DNA of 64,000 bases from Vigna angularis (Eukaryota > Streptophyta > Magnoliopsida > Fabales > Fabaceae), in contig NC_068972.1 of assembly GCF_016808095.1 (NCBI RefSeq), forward strand, positions 28,760,289 through 28,824,288. The letters run 5' to 3'. Below the pieces are notes generated by a model. That model did no database searches. It was not told the origin of the DNA and saw nothing but the letters and a program-made list of their open reading frames with translations. The translations under genes and the position numbers were made by a program. This document shows positions 34,747-44,294 of the stretch, piece by piece (the stretch's first letter is position 1; every line of letters begins with the position of its first letter).

Positions 34747-34980
34747 CAAATGGACGTTGGACCAGTGCGTATACTAGATGTTCAAATGAAAAAGCTAAGA
34801 GGAAAGGATATTCGCACGGTAAAGGTACTTTGGAATGAAGACACAGAGGAAATGACTTGGGAATTGGAAGAATTTATGATAAAGGAATATCCATATCTCT
34901 TTTGTAAGTAGTCTTTTGTTAAAAAGTCTTTTATTAAATAGATAATTTTCGAGGGCGAAAATAATTGTTGTTGGGGAGAA
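34747..34980 (+). mobile_element. Truncated 3' end of a second chromovirus unit
   Basis: Identical or nearly so to 48372-48602: the last about 54 codons of the polyprotein ([27 protein letters not shown], stop) and the PPT. It sits directly before the 5' LTR of the full unit, so the array reads internal-LTR-internal-LTR. Confidence 0.85.
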
Positions 34981-34992
34981 TGTAAGACCCAT

Positions 34993-35045
<53 letters not shown>

Positions 35046-35282
35046 CTAATAGTAATTTTTAGCATTTTATTAGTAATAATAATTTTAATGGATAGAAAAA
35101 TGTAAATTTTTGGATATAAAATTATAGTAATTCTAGAGGGAGAGCTTCAAAATTTTGATAACTTATTTAGGATTTTTTTAGAAAAGTGAATAGTGAATAG
35201 TAAATAGTAAATAGTAAATAGTGAATAGTGAATAGTGAATGGTTAAAAAAAAATATTAAAATAAATTGTGGAAGAGAACACT
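34981..35282 (+). repeat. Chromovirus 5' LTR, first part
   Basis: Begins TGTAAGACCC followed by a (TA)n microsatellite (about 34997-35042) and AAATAGT-type repeats near 35185-35245. It ends in ACACT, the A6 target duplication. Confidence 0.9.
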
Positions 35283-36725
35283 TGATGGACAAATTTGTAA
35301 GCACCAAAATATGATGTCACAAACTTGTTTCACAATCGGCAAGTATGACCGAATCGTTCAAGTAATAAACTTGGTAAGACCAAGTATCGTTCTTCCCAAA
35401 GGACTCACGGCCTAGTTTAGTTGTGTGGTTTGTTGATTAGCTAAGACTTACAAATGAAATAATTGGATTATATTATGCAAGACGAAAACTAAACATGTAT
35501 GCATGAATTGATCAATGGCAAAGACTAAAGATAAACACTTTCAATGGATTATATGAATGAATATGTTGTTGGGGGTCAATTTCATCTCATCCACTCTCAT
35601 ACATTTTAGGAATTCAACATTCAAATCATCATTGTTAATGCCACTCTCTAAAGTACCATTCTAGATGGCTTCTCCCTAATCAAATAGTTCATACAATTCC
35701 TAGCATTCCTAATGATTAGTTCATGAGTGCAGGAGCTTAACGACAACCAATATAATATTGTCAGTATAATATTGGGAGAAATTCCCCGGATCTAGACTTC
35801 CCCGTACGTGTCCGTATCGACAAAACCAATAATCATGCAATAGAATGAGTTAAACAATGCAAGCATTAAGCAAAGAGGAAAAACCCTAACTAATGATGAA
35901 AGAAAGCATAAGTCTTAGATTAAGATGCAAGCATAAATTCCATATATGAGAGCTTCAAGAGATTACATTGATTCCCCAACAAACATACAAGGTTTAGTTC
36001 ACCATATTCATGGTGAACCTAGATGAACAATAATGAAAGAATGAAAGAATAAACCCAATAAAGGTGAAGAGGTAGCCTGAGCATCCAAGATCCTCCTTCA
36101 AAGGGGTGGAAGAGAGAGTGTTTGCTTCGTTTCTGCCAAAGATGTCTAACCCTAGGACGTGCAAGTCCTTAAATAGGGCATAAAAATAACATAAAACAAG
36201 TCCAAGCCCATAAAAACAAAAGAAAACCGGTCAGAGCCCACTTAGAATGGCGCTCAGCGGTATTTTACCGCTGAGCGGTACTAGCGGTTGATCCATTTTG
36301 CCCCCCAACTGCTGTTTTGCCCCTCAGCGGTGATTTCGGCACCCGAAAAGTGCCGCTCAGCGGTATTTTCCGCTCAGCGCCACTCGGTCACACGTTTTCT
36401 GCGTTCTGGGTGGTTTTTCAGCATTCTGGTTGACTGGTTGACTTTTCTGGTTGACTGGTTGACTTTTCTGGTTGACTGGTTGACTTTTCTGGTTTCTGGT
36501 TGACTTTTCAGCACTCCAATCATTCGGTATTTCAATTTTTCTTTCAAATCATTCAATTAGCCTACAAAATCAAGGGAATCTTGCACAAAACCATTAAATT
36601 CACTTTCAACTCTCTTATTCTCAAAACTAAAGAAAAAATATGAATTCAAGCTAGTTTCTAAGTCTTAAAGGTTGCTTTTGGTATCAAATTTAAGCATAAA
36701 AATAACAGTTTTTCAACTGTTATCA
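35283..36725 (-). repeat. A6 3' LTR (1443 bp)
   Basis: TGATGGAC to TATCA on the plus strand. GGTTGAC minisatellite at 36426-36507, GCTGAGCGG motifs at 36250-36385, TATTTAA complement near 36170. The 3' half is subtype III and the 5' half subtype II. Confidence 0.95.
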
Positions 36726-37993
36726 CAACCCCAAACTTAGAGCTTTGCTTGTCCTCAAGCAAACAAGATGTAACTCAATCTCTAACCAATTCGTATGATG
36801 GTTCACTCATTCAAAAATCCTCTTTTTCAAGATAAGTAACAACTTCACTCAAATTTATGACCAAGAGTTCAATCAAGATGTGCACATGCTTTAGTGTTCA
36901 CAAAGTCATTTAAATTCCAACAAATGCTATTTTTCATGAATGATCAATCAATTAAGCATGGATGTTCATGTGCTCATGGAATATTTCCTCACCAGGTAAA
37001 GTGTTTCACTCACACACAAGTGTATAAGAGGTAATCACTCATTCACTCTACTATCACAATGTCACATGAATCAACTTTGCCTTTCGTTTTACCACAATCA
37101 AAAACATTCACAAGCATGCATCATCACAAGGACTTTTCAATGGCTTATAATGTGGCTGGGCTAACAAGAAAATTGGTTTTTCTGGATCACAAAATCCTTG
37201 AGTTAAGAGAATCATAACAACACAATTATTCTTATTTTTCCCAACTTGCCTTTGCATTTGCATTGAGCTTCGCTTTTTCTTTTCTTTTCTTTTCTTTTCT
37301 CTTTGCATATTCTTACTTTTTAGCTCTTAGCTCAATGCTTTTCATGTTTTCCCAACAACCCCAAACTTGAACATTTACCAATACCACACAAGATCTTCTA
37401 CTTAACTCAAGGTAAAGATTTTTCAATCAAAGGTTTCAGTGTATGTTCAAGGCTAAGGGTTCAAAGGATAGAACACAACGTGTTCTCTTTTGGTAGGCTA
37501 ACTTTATGAATTTGGCCAATAAAAAAGGTTCCAACAAATGGCCTTGATCACATGATGCAAAACAAGCAATTGATTCAATCATAGAAAACCTGGGCAAAAT
37601 CATTCATGCTTTCAAAGTAGTAGCATTCAATTATACCAAAAACTCTGGAGCTCAAAACCTCACATATAAGCTCATTCACATTTGACATACACATCCTGCT
37701 TAATCTCACAACCACAATCATAATTTCATGCATTTGTTCACAAAGCTTGTGAATCACCTGTATAAGCATTTTAATGTGCACATCTATCTCAACATCAATC
37801 AATCACTAAGCATCATCAAGTAGTACTTATCACACAATCACAGTTAATAGCAAACCATCATAACAAACCAGGTGTTCAATAGAGTACATCAAACCCTAAT
37901 CTAAAAACAAAAACAAATGAGTTCAGAAAACTTAAACCACAAAAGCATAATCATTTGATAGCATTCATCAGTAAATGCTATCTCAGCTCCTCA
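36726..37993 (-). other. A6 3' noncoding region with PPT and hairpin
   Basis: PPT (complement of AAGTTTGGGGTTG) at 36726-36738, perfect TTTGCTTG/CAAGCAAA hairpin at 36744-36763, and a second PPT copy at 37356-37368. No coding sequence. Confidence 0.85.
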
Positions 37994-38071
37994 TCAGTCT
38001 GAGCTGTCCTCTGTATCTTCCTCTTCTTGGATCTTCTAGTCTTGATTCTTTTTGCCCGATGAGGAGGCCAT
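37994..38071 (-). pseudogene. Vestigial accessory ORF of A6 (26 codons)
   Basis: Only the first about 11 codons (MASSSGKK start) and the last about 14 (EEEDTEDSSD end) of the accessory ORF remain, with a TAG between them. About 1.2 kb present in A1 is missing, including all PF20167-like motifs. The deletion was present before A6 inserted, or arose soon after, since A6 is young. Confidence 0.75.
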
Positions 38072-38550
38072 CCCTGCATCAAACATAATTCACAAAACCA
38101 AAAGATACATTGTTAAGCATTAGTAAACCACAATGAAGAAATCAGCCCCTTCAATGATGCTCTCTCCCAACCCCAAACTTAGATGGAAAACTAGTGAGCA
38201 AGTGAGTGGAAGAGATTTTTTTCTTAAGAGGTAAGAGTGAAAAGATGTGGAAAACCTAGGAGAAGATGTGTGGAAGTGTTTGTGCAGAGAGAAGCCAGAA
38301 AATAAACCCTAAAACGCAGCTTGGGGTATAACAATACCCTAATGGGCTCGGGTCCCGCTAAGGGGAACTTAAGCCCATCTGCGATAGTACCGCTCAGCGG
38401 TAATTGCCGCTCAGCGGCACTTTCGTGAAGTGCTCCTCTCCTTCTTTTCTTGACCTACGTGCCTTCCCTACATGTCCCTCATAGGTTCCCTGCAATTCAA
38501 TGTTAAAAATGCTTATGCAAAAACTAAAAATAAACAAACAAACAATCAAC

Positions 38551-38566
38551 TGGGTTGCCTCCCAGG
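38551..38566 (-). other. Second GGGAGGCAACCC hairpin of A6
   Basis: A perfect CTGGG/CCCAG stem with loop AGGCAA on the element strand, preceded by GACGTTAAACAAGCGC. A further PPT-like 13-mer lies downstream at 38168-38180. Confidence 0.75.
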
Positions 38567-38607
38567 TAGCGCTTGTTTAACGTCACGAGCCTGACCCAAA
38601 ATCCACC

Positions 38608-38747
38608 AACACCCATCAGTAGGTGTTTCAAACTTACCAGCACCCATCAGTAGGTGCAAAATTTCTTACCAACACCCATCAGTAGGTGTTACAACATAGT
38701 ATCCCTCAGTAGATACTTAACCACCTAGCATCCTTCAGTAGATGCTA
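38608..38747 (-). repeat. Five-hairpin array of A6
   Basis: Units on the plus strand: 38608-38627 (AACACC/GGTGTT), 38640-38657 (GCACC/GGTGC), 38671-38690 (AACACC/GGTGTT), 38698-38717 (AGTATC/GATACT), 38726-38747 (TAGCATC/GATGCTA). On the element strand the loops are TACTGATG, TACTGAGG or TACTGAAG. Every stem is perfectly paired although four stem sequences are used. Confidence 0.9.
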
Positions 38748-38827
38748 TCTCCAACAAACTAGTTACAAAATAAAATCCACAACTTAAAAATTACAAAACC
38801 AAAATAAAATCAAAAGTTCTTAAATCA

Positions 38828-38843
38828 CTGGGTTGCCTCCCAG
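38828..38843 (-). other. First GGGAGGCAACCC hairpin of A6
   Basis: Perfect CTGGG/CCCAG stem directly downstream of the gag-like ORF, preceded by GACGTTAAAAGAGCGCTTG. Confidence 0.75.
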
Positions 38844-38863
38844 CAAGCGCTCTTTTAACGTCA

Positions 38864-39685
38864 TTAGCTTGACCCAAACTCGAGTTCCTTCTTTTTTTTC
38901 TTCTTTCTACTGAACTTCTTCAGAAATTTGATCAAACCAGGAACCTGTTGTAGTGTCTCAATCATAGGAACTTTAATCTCCAATTTCTTGAAGATTTCCA
39001 TAAAGCACTTGAACTTCTTTTCCTTCCTATGATGCTTCTTTAGATGAGGATGTGATTTTTCATATGATTTCTTCTTCTTTCCTCTCATCTTCTTTTTCTT
39101 CCTTTTTCTCTCCCTCAATTTTCTCTTTTTCTTTTCTTTTATTTTTTTCTTCCCTTTTCTTTTTCTTTTCAACTTCTTTATTTTCACACAAATCTTCTTT
39201 CTCTCTTCTCTCTCAACCACTTCGTTCTCTTTTTCTTCATCTTTATTTTTCTCACTCAACTCTTCTTTCTCTTTTCTCTCTATCTTTCCCGCATCTCCCT
39301 CTATTCTTTTCTCATCAAGAATCTTGTCACTTTCAGTGACATTGGTTTGCCCTTCCTCCTTAAGGTTAACTTCAGTATTAACCTCATCATCCAATCTCTG
39401 ATTAATGTAACGAAAGTGCATCTCCATCCTTTTACATGATTCTTCAATGCTTTTCTGAGTAGAGTCGGAATTTTTCAAAAATCGTTGAAGGGTGTCCTCC
39501 AACCTATCCAAACTTCCTGATAAAAAGGGTTGTTGCTGCCATTGTTGTTGTGGTTGGTTCTCAAATTGTCCGGCAGCTTGCCAAAATTGGCTTTGATCCA
39601 TGCTTGAGTGAGGTTCCCACCATTGGTTGAGATTACTTTGGTAGAATTGAGTGCCCATATAGTTAAATTCTTGACCAAATTGCAT
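38864..39685 (-). CDS. Intact gag-like protein of A6 (273 aa, Lys/Glu-rich)
   Basis: From ATG at 39685 (the first in-frame ATG) to the stop at 38864. Order: a short N-terminus with FNYMGTQFYQSN, a Gln/Trp-rich linker, one LEDTLQRFLKNSDS unit, YINQRLDDEVNTEVNLKEEG, a Glu/Lys-rich helical stretch, a strongly basic stretch of about 60 residues, then CFMEIFKKLEIKVP and GLIKFLKKFSRKKKKKK. The last parts match the Athila gag C-terminal pattern. No capsid core, zinc knuckle or protease. It may be an RNA-binding protein or just a remnant kept open by chance; the frame being free of stops in the youngest copy favours some use. It is the only intact element ORF above 250 codons in family A here. Confidence 0.7.
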   Translation of the reverse strand: MQFGQEFNYMGTQFYQSNLNQWWEPHSSMDQSQFWQAAGQFENQPQQQWQQQPFLSGSLDRLEDTLQRFLKNSDSTQKSIEESCKRMEMHFRYINQRLDDEVNTEVNLKEEGQTNVTESDKILDEKRIEGDAGKIERKEKEELSEKNKDEEKENEVVEREERKKICVKIKKLKRKRKGKKKIKEKKKRKLRERKRKKKKMRGKKKKSYEKSHPHLKKHHRKEKKFKCFMEIFKKLEIKVPMIETLQQVPGLIKFLKKFSRKKKKKKELEFGSS

Positions 39686-39719
39686 TCTGCAGACATTAGG
39701 CACAAAACTCTAGGAAATA

Positions 39720-40100
39720 TTTGTTAGCACAAAAGATATAGAAGAAGATATATATTCAGAAGATAAAAAGATTTAAAAGATAGAATCAAATAAAACCTAA
39801 TCTAAAAAAATAGAATAAAATAAAATCTAACCTAATCTAAAAGATAAAATAAAATAAAATAAAATAAAATCTAACCTAATCAAATAAAATAAAATAAGAT
39901 CTAACCTAATCTAAAAGATAAAATAAAATAAAATAAAATAAAATCTAACCTAATCTAAAAAATAAAATAAAATAAAATCTAACCTAATCAAATAAAATAA
40001 AATAATATAAAATAAAATAAAATAAAAACAAAAAAAAATAAAAACAGAAATTCAAAAAGTCAAAGATAATCAATAATCACACAAATTAACCAGTTAAACC
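39720..40100 (-). repeat. A6 leader with AAAAT pentanucleotide runs
   Basis: Many tandem (AAAAT)n blocks are separated by CTAACCTAATC words. No coding sequence. The equivalent A1 leader (5700-5900) has shorter TTTTA runs. Confidence 0.8.
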
Positions 40101-40105
40101 ACGAG

Positions 40106-40123
40106 TCCCCGGCAACGGCGCCA
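40106..40123 (-). other. Primer-binding site (tRNA-Asp) of A6
   Basis: TCCCCGGCAACGGCGCCA on the plus strand is identical to the tRNA-Asp 3' end with CCA. It lies 6 nt from the LTR at 40130. Confidence 0.95.
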
Positions 40124-41015
40124 AAAACTTGATGGACAAATTTGTAAGCACCAAAATATGATGTCACAAACTTGTTTCACAATCGGCAAGTATGACCGAA
40201 TCGTTCAAGTAATAAACTTGGTAAGACCAAGTATCGTTCTTCCCAAAGGACTCACGGCCTAGTTTAGTTGTGTGGTTTGTTGATTAGCTAAGACTTACAA
40301 ATGAAATAATTGGATTATATTATGCAAGACGAAAACTAAACATGTATGCATGAATTGATCAATGGCAAAGACTAAAGATAAACACTTTCAATGGATTATA
40401 TGAATGAATATGTTGTTGGGGGTCAATTTCATCTCATCCACTCTCGTACATTTTAGGAATTCAACATTCAAATCATCATTGTTAATGCCACTCTCTAAAG
40501 TATCATTCTAGATGGCTTCTCCCTAATCAAATAGTTCATACAATTCCTAGCATTCCTAATGATTAGTTCATGAGTGCAGGAGCTTAACGACAACCAATAT
40601 AATATTGTCAGTATAATATTGGGAGAAATTCCCCGGATCTAGACTTCCCCGTACGTGTCCGTATCGACAAAACCAATAATCATGCAATAGAATGAGTTAA
40701 ACAATGCAAGCATTAAGCAAAGAGGAAAAACCCTAACTAATGATGAAAGAAAGCATAAGTCTTAGATTAAGATGCAAGCATAAATTCCATATATGAGAGC
40801 TTCAAGAGATTACATTGATTCCCCAACAAACATACAAGGTTTAGTTCACCATATTCATGGTGAACCTAGATGAACAATAATGAAAGAATGAAAGAATAAA
40901 CCCAATAAAGGTGAAGAGGTAGCCTGAGCATCCAAGATCCTCCTTCAAAGGGGTGGAAGAGAGAGTGTTTGCTTCGTTTCTGCCAAAGATGTCTAACCCT
41001 AGGACGTGCAAGTCC

Positions 41016-41022
41016 TTAAATA
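41016..41022 (-). promoter_or_regulatory. Candidate TATA box of A6 5' LTR
   Basis: TATTTAA on the element strand, about 550 nt into the LTR and just upstream of the conserved GGACTTGCACGTCCTAGGG segment. The corresponding TATATAA in A1 (11017) and A10 (about 32525) lies at the same relative place. Inferred from position and sequence only. Confidence 0.5.
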
Positions 41023-41272
41023 GGGCATAAAAATAACATAAAACAAGTCCAAGCCCATAAAAACAAAAGAAAACCGGTCAGAGCCCACTTAGAATGGCGC
41101 TCAGCGGTATTTTACCGCTGAGCGGTACTAGCGGTTGATCCATTTTGCCCCCCAACTGCTGTTTTGCCCCTCAGCGGTGATTTCGGCACCCGAAAAGTGC
41201 CGCTCAGCGGTATTTTCCGCTCAGCGCCACTCGGTCACACGTTTTCTGCGTTCTGGTTGGTTTTTCAGCATT

Positions 41273-41352
41273 CTGGTTGACTGGTTGACTTTTCTGGTTG
41301 ACTGGTTGACTTTTCTGGTTGACTGGTTGACTTTTCTGGTTTCTGGTTGACT
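41273..41352 (-). promoter_or_regulatory. GGTTGAC (W-box-like) minisatellite in A6 5' LTR
   Basis: Seven TTGAC words occur in about 80 bp, in tandem CTGGTTGACTGGTTGACTTTT-type units. TTGAC(C/T) is the core site of WRKY transcription factors. The array lies upstream of the candidate TATA box on the element strand. Equivalent arrays are in A4, A9 and the A6 3' LTR; A1, A5, A7 and A10 have none. Confidence 0.55.
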
Positions 41353-41577
41353 TTTCAGCACTCCAATCATTCGGTATTTCAATTCTTCTTTCAAATCATT
41401 CAATTAGCCTACAAAATCAAGGGAATCTTGCACAAAACCATTAAATTCACTTTCAACTCTCTTATTCTCAAAACTAAAGAAAAAATATGAATTCAAGCTA
41501 GTTTCTAAGTCTTAAAGGTTGCTTTTGGTATCAAATTTAAGCATAAAAATAACAGTTTTTCAACTGTTATCAACACT

Positions 41578-44121
41578 CCACGTAGAATTAATCATTCAGA
41601 GATAAGAATGGTGAATAAAAAATAATTTTTGAATAGTAAAAATGAATAGTAAAAGTGAATAGTAGAAATGAATAGTAAAAATGAATAGTAAAATTTTTGG
41701 CTATAAATAGCCAAGGGGGGGAGGCTGAAGATTTACACCAAAATTCTAGAGAAATTGTGAGAGAAGAGAGTTGGAGGAAATTCTAGTTGAAGAGGGGAAA
41801 TTCTGGAAGTTTCCGGAGAACGGTTTGAGAAGAGGAAACTAAGTGTGGAATAGAGGTAAGGGGAGCTAACTTTGAGTAATTCCTTTTATATTATCTTGAG
41901 TCTTGAATATGCTATATTTTGCTTTTGTTTGATCTTAAATCTTGAATATGGAATATTTTGTTTATGTATGATCTTGAATTTAAATGAGAGTATGCTTTTG
42001 TGTTGATATCCGAGTGTGATAGTTGTAAATTGTGATGTTGAATATGTTATGCCATTTGTATGTTATTAGTTGTTTATTTTTGTAATTTGGAAGGATTAGA
42101 AATTGTCTAACCGGCTCTGCCAGATTCAATTTCTTGTTTCCCCAAACATTTTATTGTTTTCCTTATTTATTTTTATTGTAGTATGGAAGGATTAGAAATT
42201 GTCTAACCGGCTCTGCCAGATTCAATTTCTTGATTCCCCAAATTTTTTTATTTCTTTCCTTACTTATTTTATTACATTTTTGGAAGGATTAGAAGTTGTC
42301 TAACCGGCTCTGCCAGATTCAACTTCTTGTTTCCCCAAACTATTTATTGCTTTACTTATTTATTTTATTGCAATTTTTGGAAGGATTAGAAGTTGTCTAA
42401 CCGGCTCTGCCAGATTCAACTTCTTATTTCCCCAGACATGTATTGTTCTTGTTATTTAATTATATTGTATTGTTGGATGGATTAGAAGTTGTCTAACCGG
42501 CTCTGCCAGATTCAACTTCTTGTTTCCCCATAAAATTTTATATTAAGATTATTTTTATGATTGTCAAATATTGTATTCTTCTATGACCATTTATAGTAAT
42601 ATTTTATTATTGTTAATTATTTATAATTATCTTGTATGAATTCTATTATGGATGTTTATTGTGATGAATTTATTGAATGAGTTTGTTGGCTGAAATTGAT
42701 CTTGTTGGAAGGTTTGGAGAAAGGGTTCTGTAATAACTTGTATATGGGTATTAAATATACAGATACTGTTTGAGGTTGTTGTGAGAGGAAGTAAAATATT
42801 AAAATTAGGTATTTTAGATTTAGAGCATAAGAGAACAAGGTAGATAAATTAAATAAATAAATTGTAAATTATTAAGGGCCTCCCTTTGTTGGTAGGATAG
42901 AGGAACCTTAAAAACCTGAGTTGGCACATCCCTGATCATAGAGCAGCCCTGGCCTGGTCCAGTCAGTTGTGACTAGTCATATGTGCTGGCGTCGAAGGTG
43001 AGTTTGATGCGTTCAGACATCTGGGTCCTCTCCGGTGACCAATTGGGGTAAAGAAAGATCTCTAATAGGATGAAAATAAAATAAAATAAGTCAATTGTAG
43101 ATGCATAACGTTATCATGGTAAAAAACTTCATATATATTTTATTTGTTATTACATTGAGCCCAGACTTTATTATGTAGTTCCTAAGATATGTTGATATAT
43201 TTTTGTCGATCCATAATCTTGTTTGGTGAAAATATGTTGAGTTATACTCGTTATGGGCAAAATGAGTTTATAATATGAAGCATGATATTTGGCAATATGT
43301 TTAATTTATTGATACCAAAACGGGTTATTATGAATTCATGATTAAAGAATGAACATGATTGAGTTAAGTGGATAAGAGGGTATGAATTGTTGGTTTTATG
43401 AAATGTTGGGGCGGATATGAGAAATTCATTACTTATGAAATGATGGTACTACCGGGAGTAGTATGATCGAGTTATACCATGAGAGTTTGGTATGAACAAA
43501 GTAACATTGAGGTTTATAGAAGCAGGCAGAGAGGGGTCTGACCATAAGGCTTCAGAAAGTAAGACATAGTATATAAGTGAGGCTTAAGGAAGCAGGCAGA
43601 GAGCGGTCTGACCATAAGGCTTCATGAGTAAGCATGGTACACTTGTAAGATTTATGGGAATGAGGAATATGATTTTGAAAATGATGAATTAATGACATCG
43701 GAATAATGATATTTTATCAATTGCAAAAAAAAAAATACATGATTATAATATTTTTATTACAAGTTTAATGATTTTATGATATGGTTGGCTTACCCTTATT
43801 TGTTTGTACTATGATCATATAACTCATGTTATATGTGATTAGATAACGTTGCAGATGCGGTTGAAAAAGCTTAGAGATGAGAGAGATGCGGGGAAAAACT
43901 TTCAGGAATTTTTGTAAAAAGAATAAATTTGTATTGGGAAGATTATGTTGTGTAAAACTTATAAGTTGAAATTTCAATGGTGAAGACTATATTGTTTAAA
44001 GTTTGTATGTTTGGTATTGTACTTTGGAGTAATTGAAATAAAGTTTGATTGTTTATATGAGATATTAAATTAATTTAGTCTCTACTATCAGTAATACCCT
44101 TTAAAATATTTGGGTGTTACA
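41578..44121 (+). repeat. Chromovirus 5' LTR, second part
   Basis: Continues after the A6 TSD and ends in GTGTTACA. No ORF. Contains the five-unit tandem hairpin repeat and, at about 43519-43625, two copies of a GAAGC...GCTTC unit around GGTCTGACCATAA. Confidence 0.9.
42088..42530 (+). repeat. Five tandem about 97-bp units with covarying hairpins
   Basis: The hairpin cores at 42098, 42194, 42291, 42388 and 42484 each read AGAARTTG, a constant 21-nt middle including CTAACCGGCTCTGCCAGA, then CAAYTTCT. Units 1-2 use A with T, units 3-5 use G with C, always concordant. The 3' LTR has three units (49425, 49522, 49618). Confidence 0.9.
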
Positions 44122-44124
44122 TTA

Positions 44125-44136
44125 TGGTATCAGAGC
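44125..44136 (+). other. Primer-binding site (initiator tRNA-Met) of the chromovirus
   Basis: TGGTATCAGAGC, 3 nt after the LTR end, is the standard plant Ty3/gypsy and copia primer site. Confidence 0.95.
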
Positions 44137-44294
44137 AATGGTTTTCGAAAGTATTTTGGGACTATGGGGAGTGAAATTATTATTCTTAGTAAAACTATTA
44201 ATTGTGAGGATGAAAATGACTATTGGAGGAAATTGATATCATATGCTAAATTGTATTGTTATCTTTTTGAAGAAATCATTTAAACTCGACAAAG

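Larger units (their letters stand above)
35283..41572 (-). mobile_element. Complete young non-autonomous element A6
   Basis: A 6290-bp element with a perfect 5-bp duplication ACACT (35278-35282 and 41573-41577). The LTRs, 35283-36725 and 40130-41572, are both exactly 1443 bp, and by eye I find only about four differences. On the minus strand: LTR, tRNA-Asp primer site, A+T-rich leader (39720-40100), intact gag-like ORF, two GGGAGGCAACCC motifs around a five-hairpin array, a vestigial accessory ORF, 3' noncoding region, PPT, LTR. It has no enzyme genes. Confidence 0.95.
40130..41572 (-). repeat. A6 5' LTR (1443 bp)
   Basis: Ends with the terminal hairpin (41549-41570) and TATCA. It carries the promoter features listed separately and the GCTGAGCGG motifs at 41095-41230. 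Confidence 0.95.

Noticed and set aside
38608..38747. CRISPR-like repeat array
   Set aside because: The units are short hairpins with changing stems and a constant loop, the sequence is from a eukaryote, and spacers and cas genes are absent.
40106..40123. tRNA-Asp gene fragment
   Set aside because: Only the last 18 nt including the CCA, which plant tRNA genes do not encode. It is the complement of a primer-binding site next to an LTR.
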